Source of the DNA: Subtercola lobariae
GTDB lineage: Bacteria; Actinomycetota; Actinomycetes; Actinomycetales; Microbacteriaceae
Reading direction: 5' to 3'
DNA length: 64,000 nt
Assembly (NCBI RefSeq): GCF_014640255.1
Contig: NZ_BMGP01000003.1
Coordinates: 434,001-498,000 of the forward strand
The notes beneath the pieces were generated by a model that saw only the letters and a program-made list of their open reading frames with translations, had not been told where the DNA came from and did not search any database. Positions 54,582 to 63,058 of this stretch are shown here, piece by piece. The position numbers were made by a program, and so were the translations under genes. The stretch's first letter is position 1; the number at the start of each line of letters is the position of its first letter.

Positions 54582-55997
54582 CTACGGTGTGGGCTCGGCG
54601 ACGCCAGCAGGCCGGGGAAAGCCGCAGAACAGTGAGTCAGGGTCGAACTGCCGGATCAGTCGCAGAACCCGCTCCCCATCGTCGCCCGCGAACGACCGGC
54701 TGACGCGCGAGGCATCATGGCGCAGATCGGCTTCGCTCATAAAGTGCCCACTACTGACTGGTTCGAGCACCGCTCGCAGTTCGTTCAGCCACGCGAGATT
54801 GGCCGCGTCGTCTGACTCGTCGGCCCAGATCACGTAGGGCACGACGAGGGTCTTGTCGTGCATCCCGTAGGCCGCGACACCTTTCGGCACCAGGTTGGCG
54901 CCATCGCCGTTCTTTGGCATGCCCGACAGAATGTAGGAGACGCCCGAGGGAGCCCGTGTGATGAGCTCTGCGAGCGGTTCGAGGGCGGCGCCGAGGTCGA
55001 GCGGGCTCCAGAAGGTGTCGGCGAGATACCGGTAGCCTTCGGGGTAGGTCGCATCGACGGCTTCGTGCACGGTGTCGAACGCCACGGGTACGGCGTCGAG
55101 ATACTCGAGCGGGGAAACGCCGGGCCCTCGATCGGTGGCGAACGCGTGCAGCGCCTCGGCCGCTTCGGCCTCGTCAGCCGTGAAGGCCGTGGCAACCACT
55201 CCCACGATGAACGGCTCAGAATCGGCTGAGGCGCCGGGCCTCTGGGGGCCCGCCACAACGAGCGAGACTTCGACGTTGCTCGGCAGCGCGGCCGAAACGC
55301 GGGTGACCCATGAGGTGACGGCCGCGAGATCGGCGAGGGCGAACATCCAACTCGAGAGGCGAATCGCGGCCGGCAACGGCTGAAGGTCGAGCTCGAATTC
55401 GGTGACGATACCGGGAAAGCCCGGGCCCGAGCCGCGTGCGAGCCAGAACAGCTCGGGGTTCGACGTTTCAGACGCCACGACCACCTCGCCCGATGAGAGC
55501 ACCACGCGCATGCTGCGAATGGAGAAGCACGAGGGCAGCCAATGCCCCCAGTTCACGCCGAGACCGCCGCCGAGCAGAAAGCCGCCGAGCGCTGGGTTGC
55601 CGCAGTGCCCCACCGGAAAGGCGAGGCCATGCGCCACCAGCTCTTTCGACAGCCGCTGGCCTCTGACGGCCGGGCCGACGCGCGCCGTTCGGGCTTCGAC
55701 GTCGACGTCGATTGCGTCGAAGGCGGCGAGGTCGACGAGAATGCTGCCCTCGCGCACAGAGGAGGCGACCCAGCTGTGGCCGCCTGACCTGATGGCGACC
55801 TTCGTTGCCGTTCGCGCTGCGTCGCGCACGATCGCTACGACGTCGGCTTCGGTGCGAGGCACGACCACCGCGTCTGGCTCGCCGTCGACCCGGAGAGAGT
55901 TAAAGAGGCCGCCAGAGACCGCCTCCACAAAACCCGCGTCGCCGGGCGTCAGGCGCGAATACGAACCGGTCGGCGCAGTCTCAGGCATGGTGGTCAT
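54582..55997 (-). CDS. FAD-linked oxidase of the berberine-bridge type, likely bicovalent flavin
   Basis: This 471-residue oxidoreductase has a PP-loop FAD domain near residues 40-210. Two residues that can attach FAD covalently are visible: His in IRSGGHSWVA (about 68) and Cys in FPVGHCGNPALGG (about 132), the pattern of bicovalent BBE-like oxidases. The C-terminal BBE motif appears as LRLIRQFDPDSLFCGFPRP. ATG 55997 is chosen because a further extension to 56063 is poorly supported. Such enzymes oxidise sugars, alcohols or alkaloid-like substrates, here unknown. It sits between two paralogous small Cys/His genes. Confidence 0.85.
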   Translation of the reverse strand: MTTMPETAPTGSYSRLTPGDAGFVEAVSGGLFNSLRVDGEPDAVVVPRTEADVVAIVRDAARTATKVAIRSGGHSWVASSVREGSILVDLAAFDAIDVDVEARTARVGPAVRGQRLSKELVAHGLAFPVGHCGNPALGGFLLGGGLGVNWGHWLPSCFSIRSMRVVLSSGEVVVASETSNPELFWLARGSGPGFPGIVTEFELDLQPLPAAIRLSSWMFALADLAAVTSWVTRVSAALPSNVEVSLVVAGPQRPGASADSEPFIVGVVATAFTADEAEAAEALHAFATDRGPGVSPLEYLDAVPVAFDTVHEAVDATYPEGYRYLADTFWSPLDLGAALEPLAELITRAPSGVSYILSGMPKNGDGANLVPKGVAAYGMHDKTLVVPYVIWADESDDAANLAWLNELRAVLEPVSSGHFMSEADLRHDASRVSRSFAGDDGERVLRLIRQFDPDSLFCGFPRPAGVAEPTP

Positions 55998-56131
55998 CGT
56001 ATCGTTCGGTCGGAAGCCATGCCACGAGGCAGCCACTCGAACAGGATTCGGGCAGCCAGACATCCGCTCGACCGGCTATTCGACCGGCCGCGGTCGTAGA
56101 CGAACGGTTGACGAGGCAATAGCGTTGGCAC

Positions 56132-56323
56132 ATGATCGAGTGCGTGGTGGAGGGCTGCCCGGGTGACCCGGTTGAGCGCCTCACGGTGGATTCGAACGGT
56201 CTGCTGCTCATCTACGCCATCTGCCGCGACCACGCCCTTCAGGTGCGTGACGGCTTTCAGGTGCGACAGCCGGCCGACTCGAGCAGAGGCCTGATCGGCC
56301 CGCGCTCGACCCCGCTGCCCTGA
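56132..56323 (+). CDS. Small Cys/His protein, paralogue of the protein at 54374
   Basis: This 63-residue protein starts at ATG 56132. Cys4, Cys9, Cys31 and His34 give the same C-x4-C-x21-C-x2-H pattern as the protein at 54374. Shared residues include C-x-V-x-G-C, Pro after the second Cys, NGLxLxY and C-x2-HA, whereas the C-terminal tails differ (QPADSSRGLIGPRSTP here). It runs towards the ABC-F gene, ending 11 bases before it. It probably binds zinc. Function is unknown. Confidence 0.7.
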   Translation: MIECVVEGCPGDPVERLTVDSNGLLLIYAICRDHALQVRDGFQVRQPADSSRGLIGPRSTPLP

Positions 56324-56334
56324 CCGTCAGGCAG

Positions 56335-57957
56335 CTACGCGACGGCGACCTCGATGTGGCCGGGGGCCGCCGAATCGGCGCCGAAAACGAGGTAACGGTT
56401 GGCTATTTTGTCGGTGAAGAAGCGGTCGTGACTGACCACGACCACGGCGCCCGGAAAGTGCGCGAGGGCACGCTCCATGACCTGGATGCTCGGCAGATCG
56501 AGGTGGTTCGTGGGCTCATCGAGCAACAACACCGAGGCTCCCGAGAGTAAGCACTGCGCCATCGCTACCCGAGCGCGCTGCCCACCCGAGAGGTTGCCGA
56601 TGCGCTGCTTCAGATCGGCCTCAGAGAACTGGAACATGGCGAGGAAGCGGCCGACCGATTTGCGGGTGGCGGTGAGCGCCAGACTGTCGGGCAGGGCATT
56701 CACTGCGTGAGTGAGGGTGTCTGCCTCGTCGAGATCGGCGAGCATCCGGTTGTAGGAGACGACTTTCACACCCTTCGGCCAGTCGGCGAAGCCCGAATCG
56801 GGGGCTACGTCGCCCGCGAGCACCTCGAGCAAGGTGCTTTTGCCGCTGCCGTTCGGGCCGAGAACGGCGATGCGGTGGCCGCGCCTGATCTCGAAGGTCA
56901 GGTCGCTGAACAGCGTTTTCGTGCCGAATGACTTGGTGAGGGCATCCACTCGGCAGAGCACGTCTTTCACGTGCAGCCCGCCGTAGATCTCGGTGATGAT
57001 CTGGTCGACGGGGCGTGGGGCGCGTGACTTCTTGATGGTCGAGAGCTGTTTGGTCAGGCCGCGACCGGCCGAGTTTGCAACCTTCGTTGCTTTCACCGCC
57101 TCGCGGCGGTCGGAAATACCCTCGGCCTCGAACGCGAGCAGCTCAGACTCGTGCACGAACTGCGCCTCGAGCGTCTTCAGCCGAAACTGCTTCTGCACCA
57201 CGTATTCGTCGAAATTGCCCGGGTACTCGTGCAGATGAAAGTTCTCGAGCTCGACGATGCGCGTCACGACGGCGTCGAGAAAAGTTCGATCGTGCGACAC
57301 GATGATGGCGGCGCCGCGAAAGTCGCGAAACCAGCTCTCGAGCCATTCGACACCGGCCACGTCGAGAAAGTTGGTGGGCTCGTCGAGCAGCAGAACGTCA
57401 GGGTTTTCGAGCAGAATTTTGGCGAGCGCAGCTCGATTTCGCCACCCGCCCGACAGTTCGTCGATCGGGCAGACCCGATGCGGCTCGTCGAAACCGAGAG
57501 TGGTGAGCGCCTTGTCGATGCGGCGGCCGTAATCCCAGCCGTCGAGATGCTCCATTTGCTCGAACAGCTCGGCCTGACGATTGATCAGCGCGTCGAGGGC
57601 CGCGCCCGCTGCGGGGTCTGCAGCGGCGGCGGCGACCTCGGCGTCGATCGAAGCGAGTTCTGCCTCAATGAGGTGGATGCTCGCAAAGAGCCCCTCGAGC
57701 ACTTCGGTGATCGACGCCGTGCCATCGAGCTCAGAGAACTGCGAGAAGTAGCCCAGGGTGAGGCCCGGGTCGAGCGCAATCGTTCCGCCATCGGGAGCGA
57801 CCTGCTCGAGCGCGAGCTTCAACAGCGTCGACTTGCCCGAACCGTTGCGCCCGATCAGGCCCACCCTGTCTCGCGCTTCGAGGCGAAAAAAGGCTTCACG
57901 CAAGACCTGGTTGTTCTCGAAGCTCACGCTCACGTCGTTCATGCGGATGAGACTCAT
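56335..57957 (-). CDS. ABC-F subfamily ATPase
   Basis: This 540-residue protein has two ABC ATPase domains and no membrane part. Walker A motifs are GRNGSGKST (about 36) and GPNGSGKST (about 365); signatures are LSGGWRNRA and LSGGQRARV; Walker B motifs are LLLDEPTNFLD and LLLDEPTNHLD. An interdomain linker of the ABC-F type (about 250-310, YVVQKQFRLKTLEAQFVHE) links them. ABC-F factors act on the ribosome to relieve stalling or antibiotic inhibition. The subgroup resembles housekeeping actinobacterial ABC-F proteins; resistance cannot be inferred. It is convergent with the small Cys/His gene at 56132. Confidence 0.92.
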   Translation of the reverse strand: MSLIRMNDVSVSFENNQVLREAFFRLEARDRVGLIGRNGSGKSTLLKLALEQVAPDGGTIALDPGLTLGYFSQFSELDGTASITEVLEGLFASIHLIEAELASIDAEVAAAAADPAAGAALDALINRQAELFEQMEHLDGWDYGRRIDKALTTLGFDEPHRVCPIDELSGGWRNRAALAKILLENPDVLLLDEPTNFLDVAGVEWLESWFRDFRGAAIIVSHDRTFLDAVVTRIVELENFHLHEYPGNFDEYVVQKQFRLKTLEAQFVHESELLAFEAEGISDRREAVKATKVANSAGRGLTKQLSTIKKSRAPRPVDQIITEIYGGLHVKDVLCRVDALTKSFGTKTLFSDLTFEIRRGHRIAVLGPNGSGKSTLLEVLAGDVAPDSGFADWPKGVKVVSYNRMLADLDEADTLTHAVNALPDSLALTATRKSVGRFLAMFQFSEADLKQRIGNLSGGQRARVAMAQCLLSGASVLLLDEPTNHLDLPSIQVMERALAHFPGAVVVVSHDRFFTDKIANRYLVFGADSAAPGHIEVAVA

Positions 57958-58020
57958 GTCGGCCTTCGTTGTTGGTCGCTCGAGGGTCGAGACTCTCGAT
58001 GGTAGCCCCTGGCGGCCCCA

Positions 58021-58554
58021 TCAGCATCGGGACGAGAGCGGACCGACCTGCTCCGAATCGACGGGCCAGCGAATGTCGAGCACATCGCCGGGTTGCACAT
58101 TGAGCGGATCGGAGCACGGAAAGTTCACCCTGTCGACGTCTATCGTCTGCAGCTGAAACCGCGAAGCGATGGCGAGCACCTGATCGTTCTTCGCGACCAC
58201 ATAGCGATATTCATAGTCATTCACCTGAGTCGCGTGGCCGATGGCGAAGGGCTGGTCACCGGTGTCGTTCACCTCGGGCGTGTTCGCCGTATTGCCACCG
58301 TCGGTCTGGCCGCCCATTGCGTTCGGCGGTGTCGGCGGGGGTGGCGGGGGTGGCGGTTCGAGCGTGACCGTCGGCGTCGGGGTGGGCGTCGGGGTGGGCG
58401 TCGGAGTCGGGGTGGGCGTCGGAGTCGGCGTCGGCGTCGGCACGCTTGTCTGAACCGCCTCCAGATTCATGTTCGTCGAGCACGCGGCCAGCGACCCAGC
58501 GATGAGCGTTGTGACGGCGAGCGCGAGAAGTCGGCGGCGTAAAAGGTGGGGCAC
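58021..58554 (-). CDS. LysM-domain lipoprotein with (PT)n linker
   Basis: This 177-residue protein is read from GTG 58554, so that the signal peptide (LLRRRLLALAVTTLIAGSLAAC, lipobox SLAAC) is at the N terminus; the Shine-Dalgarno is unusually close, so the start is uncertain. After the lipid Cys comes a run of about 30 residues of Pro-Thr repeats, then a polyproline stretch. The C-terminal LysM-like domain (about 118-165, YRYVVAKNDQVLAIASRFQLQ ... LNVQPGDVLDIRWP) should bind peptidoglycan. It is probably an envelope-anchored peptidoglycan-binding protein. Confidence 0.78.
   Translation of the reverse strand: MPHLLRRRLLALAVTTLIAGSLAACSTNMNLEAVQTSVPTPTPTPTPTPTPTPTPTPTPTPTVTLEPPPPPPPPTPPNAMGGQTDGGNTANTPEVNDTGDQPFAIGHATQVNDYEYRYVVAKNDQVLAIASRFQLQTIDVDRVNFPCSDPLNVQPGDVLDIRWPVDSEQVGPLSSRC
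58370..58440 (-). repeat. Pro-Thr-coding microsatellite in the LysM lipoprotein gene
   Basis: About 70 bases of repeated GTCGG(C/A/G)GT and GGTGGGC units encode the alternating Thr-Pro linker of the lipoprotein at 58021. Such an array is prone to slippage in steps of six bases, keeping frame. Confidence 0.85.
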
Positions 58555-58710
58555 ACCTTCATCTTGCCGATTGTACGAGCTCGGCGCAGTCCTCCATTTC
58601 GCCGACACGACGCGCTCCTGCGATCGCTCAGGTTGATCGCGCTGAAAGATCTGCCGGGCATCCTGAACCGACCCGCGTTCGCGCGCCCGGGCGATTCGTG
58701 GCAAGGGCGC

Positions 58711-59172
58711 TCAGTGCTCGCCCTTGATGACGAAGTACGAGCCGCGAATGGTGCCGGCGAGCTTCGACTTCTGGCGGGCGAACTTGAAGGCGGCGAGTTC
58801 GTCGGGAATCTCTATTCCGTCAGAGAGCTTGAAGCCCACCGCGCGCTTTCCGCCTTCTGCGACGTTGTACATCACGTTGATCGACAAGCCCGACTCGTAG
58901 AAGACGTAGGCCATGTGCAGGCCCTCGACCTCGAAGTCGGTTACCTCGAGGGCCGGTGAGGCGATGACGATGTTGCGTTCATCCTTCAGGATGCCCGTGA
59001 TCCAGTCGAGCGTCTCAGGAGCTTCGGCCGCGGGGGTCACCGTGAACACGTGGTCGTATTTGTTCTTGTAGTAACGCGCCTCGTTGGCGCGCAGCCCTGC
59101 GAGAGCTTCAACGACAGGCGACGATTCGAGCCCCTCGGTCGAAACGTTTTGAAAGTCGACGGCGTACGACAT
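58711..59172 (-). CDS. Conserved hypothetical soluble protein
   Basis: This 153-residue protein starts at ATG 59172, directly after a strong AGGAGG Shine-Dalgarno. It reads MSYAVDFQNVSTEGLESSPVV and has mixed alpha/beta character, without signal peptide, membrane helix or cysteines. Residues EARYYKNKYDHVFTVTPAAE and NIVIASPALEVTDFEVEGLHMAYVFYESG suggest a compact domain, but I do not recognise the family. It is followed upstream in the same direction by a 68-residue gene at 59215, with a 42-base gap, so the two may form an operon. Codon usage is typical. Confidence 0.7.
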   Translation of the reverse strand: MSYAVDFQNVSTEGLESSPVVEALAGLRANEARYYKNKYDHVFTVTPAAEAPETLDWITGILKDERNIVIASPALEVTDFEVEGLHMAYVFYESGLSINVMYNVAEGGKRAVGFKLSDGIEIPDELAAFKFARQKSKLAGTIRGSYFVIKGEH

Positions 59173-59214
59173 GGATCCTCCTGATCGGCGACAGTGCACC
59201 TCCACGGTAGCGCG

Positions 59215-59421
59215 TCAGGCAGTCTGTTTCGACAAGACGAACTGCGCACCGCTGCCGATCGCGATTTCGACCTCGACATCACTGCCCACGGGCACGAAAG
59301 CGAACAGGCTGCTGCTGATCGAGAGCCCTCGGTCGTACACCTTATGCAGCCTCGTGTAGTCGGCCTCGCTGAGTACGAAGGTGCGGCCCTCGTATTCGAG
59401 TGCGTAAGTGGTCTCTGCCAT
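59215..59421 (-). CDS. Small hypothetical protein
   Basis: This 68-residue protein is read from ATG 59421. It reads MAETTYALEYEGRTFVLSEADYTRLHKVYDRG, then a hydrophobic-leaning beta-strand region (SISSSLFAFVPVGSDVEVEIAIG). No signal peptide, Cys or named domain is seen. An in-frame extension to 59478 is possible but has poor character. It lies 42 bases upstream of the 153-residue gene on the same strand and is divergent from the gene at 59531. Confidence 0.6.
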   Translation of the reverse strand: MAETTYALEYEGRTFVLSEADYTRLHKVYDRGLSISSSLFAFVPVGSDVEVEIAIGSGAQFVLSKQTA

Positions 59422-59530
59422 GCAGGTAGGGTATCTCAGCGACTCGTCCACATGTGCTGCCCCTCGTCGGTTATCCACAGATGCCGTGGCATCAGCTGAA
59501 CTCAGGGGCCCGACGAATCACAGTGGTCGC

Positions 59531-60013
59531 ATGGGAATTCGCTACTACGCCTATCCGATCAACGCCGCCGATTACGAGCGGGCCCGGCAGAATCCGTGCC
59601 TCTTTCACGGCGACGACCCTCTTTTCGATGCCTGGGGGAAGGAGGAAGACCGACCAGACATGCTCTATCTCGACAAGTGCTGGCAGGAATTTCAGTACCT
59701 CTTCGGCGTATCGGAGTCTCGGCCGGCGCGGCCCGCCTTCATGCTGGTGCAAGGCGAGGTCGAATTCACGTCGACGGGATGGATCGCGTTTGAACGTGCA
59801 CTCAGCCCCGCTCAAGTGAGAGAAGTGGCCGCTGACCTCGCGACGATCACCTCTGAAACGCTTCGCGCCGAAATCAGTGATCTCATGACTCTCAGACCTA
59901 ACGAAACTTCCGAGCAGGAGTTCGATTACGTTTCGCCGCTCTTGGCCGACGCGAAGTCTTTCGTCAGCCGACTTGCCGAACAGGGCAAAGGGTTGGTCTA
60001 TTTGATTGGCTGA
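59531..60013 (+). CDS. DUF1877-like protein
   Basis: This 160-residue protein starts at ATG 59531. The sequence MGIRYYAYPINAADYERAR and the later YLDKCWQEFQYLFG and LSPAQVREVAADLATIT recall DUF1877 (YfbM-like) proteins, which have no known function. There is no signal or membrane segment. GC content seems lower than in neighbours, suggesting relatively recent acquisition. Its end overlaps the 3' end of the broken vapC gene by 16 bases. Family call is moderate. Confidence 0.6.
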   Translation: MGIRYYAYPINAADYERARQNPCLFHGDDPLFDAWGKEEDRPDMLYLDKCWQEFQYLFGVSESRPARPAFMLVQGEVEFTSTGWIAFERALSPAQVREVAADLATITSETLRAEISDLMTLRPNETSEQEFDYVSPLLADAKSFVSRLAEQGKGLVYLIG

Positions 60014-60431
60014 TCAGCGAGAATTTCGACTCGCGCTCCGACTGCTTCATACGTCGACCGTGCTCGTGCATCTCTCGTGACGAGAACCTCGTTGTGCTCA
60101 CGCGCCGCTAGGGCGACAAGCCCGTCGTAGGTCGCTCCGCCCCATACTCCGTTACGCGCTAACTCGCGATGAGCTGATGCATAAGTCTCCGGAGAGAGCA
60201 TCAGCAAATCTGGGTAGTTGTCGTCGATGAGCGAAACCGCGTCGACAGAAGCCACTCGTGAGTCTCCGGGGAGTCGAGTCAGCACCGAATACGTCTCGGC
60301 TAGAGCATGCCCACTCAACGCAAGCAAACGACCTGAAGCCCACGAAGCCACCCAGGGTGCGCCTCATGGGAGGCGACGAGAAGAGGAACTGAAACGCTCG
60401 TGTCAACAGCGAATCGAACGCTCGGGTTCAC
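59998..60431 (-). pseudogene. vapC: VapC-type PIN-domain toxin, frameshifted near the N terminus
   Basis: A GTG at 60431 overlaps the antitoxin stop (GTGA) and encodes a normal PIN start, VRFAVDTSVSVPLLVASHEAHP. The frame then closes, while the rest (WVASWASGRLLALSGHALAETY ... VLVTRDARA) continues in another frame from 60354. One base is missing near 60354-60356; adding one would give a 144-residue VapC. Acidic PIN residues are Asp in AVDTS, Glu in AETYSVL and Asp pairs in TYDGLVAL and TRDARA. Translation from the GTG at 60351 would lack the first Asp. It is probably an inactivated toxin, or a sequencing error. Confidence 0.75.
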
Positions 60432-60667
60432 CGTCGCCCAGCGTCGATCAACGCGAACATGACATCATCGGAGACAGTTGTCGTCGACGAAGCGACGAGA
60501 CGGCCGTCTTCTGCTCGCTCCAATCGGGCCGTACGACCCCCAGGCGTCACCTGTAAATCGTGGCCATATGCCGACACATCTACCTTCGAGCCGGGACGGA
60601 GGCCCGAGGCTTCTCTAAGGCTTGTGGGCAGCAGAAGTCGACCACCAGAGTCAGTTGTGGCTTCCAT
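60428..60667 (-). CDS. vapB: VapB-type antitoxin, AbrB-like
   Basis: This 79-residue protein starts at ATG 60667. The N-terminal 45 or so residues (MEATTDSGGRLLLPTSLREA, GLRPGSKVDVSAYG) match the swapped-hairpin AbrB/MazE/VapB DNA-binding fold. The C-terminal half (VASSTTTVSDDVMFALIDAGRR) would bind the toxin. Its stop overlaps the vapC start, the usual antitoxin-first arrangement. With the toxin apparently broken it may be an orphan antitoxin still able to bind its own promoter. Confidence 0.78.
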   Translation of the reverse strand: MEATTDSGGRLLLPTSLREASGLRPGSKVDVSAYGHDLQVTPGGRTARLERAEDGRLVASSTTTVSDDVMFALIDAGRR

Positions 60668-60704
60668 GGGAAAATTCTCCCGTTCGAATCCCATTAGTAA
60701 CCAA

Positions 60705-61166
60705 TCAGTTATCGACGCGACGCAGCTGCAATCCGGTGAGGAGGAGAACGGCGCCGAGGCCGGTGGCGAAAGCGCTCACGCCGTATGCCAACACGGAGGT
60801 CAGGAGAGATGTGCGCAGCGACGCCGCTGTCGAAAGGGCGGCGCTCTGCTTTCGCAGTTGGGCAGCCTCGTCGCTGCCCGAGTCGACCCCGCGTAGTGCC
60901 TCGCTGATGTCAGCGAAGGTGCGCCCGCCCGCGCCGCGCTCGGCGTTGCCCTTGATGACCAGGGCCTCGACGTAGGCCGTCGCGGGGCCTTGCACCCGCT
61001 TTCCGGCGAGTCTCGGTGCATTACCGGGCACCGTGATCTTTTCTGCGCGGAGCTGCTTCGTGACCGTCACCCAGGCACCGACTCCGGCGGCCACGAATAG
61101 TGCGCCCGAAGCAACGCTGATGCCCCCGACACGGTGAAGGGCTGAGGCAGCGGGCAAAGTCGACAT
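60705..61166 (-). CDS. Membrane protein of the actinobacterial family often labelled LigA-like
   Basis: This 153-residue protein starts at ATG 61166 after AAAGGA. It has a first membrane helix (about 14-34, GGISVASGALFVAAGVGAWV), an extracytoplasmic part with TVPGNAPRLAGKRVQGPATA and a helical segment, and a second membrane helix at the end (VLAYGVSAFATGLGAVLLLTGL). Similar proteins carry the label aromatic ring-opening dioxygenase LigA in public annotation, but no dioxygenase motif is seen, so that label should not be used. Function is unknown. Confidence 0.7.
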   Translation of the reverse strand: MSTLPAASALHRVGGISVASGALFVAAGVGAWVTVTKQLRAEKITVPGNAPRLAGKRVQGPATAYVEALVIKGNAERGAGGRTFADISEALRGVDSGSDEAAQLRKQSAALSTAASLRTSLLTSVLAYGVSAFATGLGAVLLLTGLQLRRVDN

Positions 61167-61247
61167 CGAGCATCCTTTCGCGAGAAGGATCGCCCGACAA
61201 CGGGGCGAAGATTTGCGCTCCAACTCTCAGTCGTTACTGTACCCATG

Positions 61248-61276
61248 AAACGCAGCGATGCCGGCCTCCCCAGGGA
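61248..61276 (-). terminator. Hairpin downstream of aceA
   Basis: GATGCCGG (61248-61255) pairs with CCGGCATC (61269-61276), with an inner CTCCC/GGGAG pairing shortening the loop. It is 35 bases after the isocitrate lyase stop on the minus strand. Confidence 0.65.
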
Positions 61277-61310
61277 GACCGGCATCGGTGTGGTGCAGGA
61301 GAACGAGCGC

Positions 61311-62903
61311 CTAGAACTGGTTCATCGTGTTGTTCTCGCCGCCAGCCTTGAGGGCCGAGTCGCCTGCGAAGTACTCCTTGTGGTTGTCACCGATGTCGGA
61401 GCCGGCCATGTTCTGGTGCTTCACGGTGGCGATTCCCTCACGGATCTCGCGGCGCTGCACACCCTTGACGTAGGCGAGCATGCCCTGGTCGGCGAAGTAA
61501 CCCTTGGCCAGGTCATCCGTCGACAGCGCGGCCGTGTGGTACGTCGGCAGGGTGATCAGGTGGTGGAAGATACCGGCCTGTGCCGAGCTGTCGCGCTGGA
61601 ACGTGCGGATGCTCTCGTCGGCGACCTGAGCCAGCTCGGTGTCGTCGTACTCGACGCCCATGAGCTTGGTCGGGTCGTACGCCGAAACGTCTTTGCCCTG
61701 CTCGACGAAGTCGTTGTAGGCCTGCTGGCGGAAGCTGGCGGTCCAGTTGAACGACGGGCTGTTGTTGTAGACCAGCTTGGCGTTCGGGATGACCTCGCGA
61801 ACCTTATTCATCATGCCGGCGATCTGGCCGATGTGCGGTTTCTCGGTCTCGATCCACAGCAGGTCGGCACCGTTCTGCAGCGACGTGATGCTGTCGAGCA
61901 CGCAGCGCTCTTCACCGGTTCCCTCGCGGAACTGGAAGAGGTTGCTGGGCAGGCGCTTCGGCCGCACGAGCTTGCCGTTGCGCTTGATGACGACGTCGCC
62001 GTCGCTGAGCCCCGACTCGGGGATCTCTTCGACGTCGAGGAACGAGTTGTACTGGTCGCCGAGGTCACCGGGCGCGTGGCTCACGGCGAGCTTCTGCGTG
62101 AGCCCTGCGCCGAGCGAGTCGGTGCGAGAGACGATCACGCCGTTCTCGATTCCCAGCTCGAGAAACGCGTAGCGCACCGCGTTGATCTTGGCGATGAAGT
62201 CTTCGTGGGGAACAGTGACTTTGCCGTCTTGGTGGCCACACTGCTTCTCGTCAGAAACCTGGTTCTCGATCTGGAGGGCACAGGCGCCCGCCTCGATCAT
62301 CTTCTTGGCCAGCAGGTATGTGGCCTCCGGGTTGCCGAAGCCGGCGTCGATGTCGGCGATGATCGGCACGACGTGAGTCTCGTAGTTGTCGATCTGCGCT
62401 TGGATGAGCTCGATCGAGGTCTCGTCGCCGGCGGCACGCGCGGCATCCAGCTGTGTGAACAGCAGGTCGAGCTCACGGGCGTCGGCCTGGCGGAGGAACG
62501 TGTAGAGCTCCTCGATGAGAGCTGGCACGGCCGTCTTCTCGTGCATGGACTGGTCGGGCAGCGGTCCGAATTCCGAACGCAGCGCGGCGACCATCCAGCC
62601 CGAGAGGTACAGGTAGCGCTTGTTGGTGGTCTTCAGGTGCTTCTTGATGGAGATGAGCTTCTGCTGGCCGATGAAGCCATGCCAGACGCCGAGCGACTGG
62701 GTGTAGACGGAGGAATCGGCGTCGTATTCGCCCATGTCTTTGCGCATGATGTCTGCGGTGTACTGGGCGATCTGAAGGCCTGTGCGAAAGCGGTTCTGGG
62801 CGCGCATGCGGGCGACCGACTCAGGGTTGATTGCATCCCAGCTGCTGCCGGCTTCCTGCTTCAGCGCTTCGACCTGGTCGATGTCATCTTGGTAAGCGGT
62901 CAT
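61311..62903 (-). CDS. aceA: Isocitrate lyase
   Basis: This 530-residue enzyme cleaves isocitrate to succinate and glyoxylate in the glyoxylate shunt. The catalytic loop is EKQCGHQDGKVTVPHE (Cys about 224), of the longer Pseudomonas aeruginosa-like subfamily rather than the shorter KKCGH form of mycobacterial Icl1. Other motifs are IADIDAGFGNPEATY (Mg-binding region), SRTDSLGAG and the WIETEKPHIGQI segment. Length fits the long subfamily. Malate synthase is not in the window. The 155-base upstream region holds no recognised operator. Confidence 0.94.
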   Translation of the reverse strand: MTAYQDDIDQVEALKQEAGSSWDAINPESVARMRAQNRFRTGLQIAQYTADIMRKDMGEYDADSSVYTQSLGVWHGFIGQQKLISIKKHLKTTNKRYLYLSGWMVAALRSEFGPLPDQSMHEKTAVPALIEELYTFLRQADARELDLLFTQLDAARAAGDETSIELIQAQIDNYETHVVPIIADIDAGFGNPEATYLLAKKMIEAGACALQIENQVSDEKQCGHQDGKVTVPHEDFIAKINAVRYAFLELGIENGVIVSRTDSLGAGLTQKLAVSHAPGDLGDQYNSFLDVEEIPESGLSDGDVVIKRNGKLVRPKRLPSNLFQFREGTGEERCVLDSITSLQNGADLLWIETEKPHIGQIAGMMNKVREVIPNAKLVYNNSPSFNWTASFRQQAYNDFVEQGKDVSAYDPTKLMGVEYDDTELAQVADESIRTFQRDSSAQAGIFHHLITLPTYHTAALSTDDLAKGYFADQGMLAYVKGVQRREIREGIATVKHQNMAGSDIGDNHKEYFAGDSALKAGGENNTMNQF

Positions 62904-63058
62904 GTTCTTCCTTCGTTATGAGTGCTCGTGCAGTGCACGTAAGACCACTCTGGGTGAAGAACACCGACTCATCACGCGAGGTCAGAACAGAACTTTCGCG
63001 ATTTTTCTACGGCGCAGAAGAAGTGCTGTCGCCTTGGCTCAACGACCAACGCACCCGG

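Noticed and set aside
58241-58453. Gly/Val-rich plus-strand peptide
   Set aside because: It is the complement of the Pro-Thr repeat of the LysM lipoprotein, with no independent support.
60705-61166. Annotation as aromatic ring-opening dioxygenase LigA
   Set aside because: No dioxygenase motifs; two membrane helices and short length argue against it.
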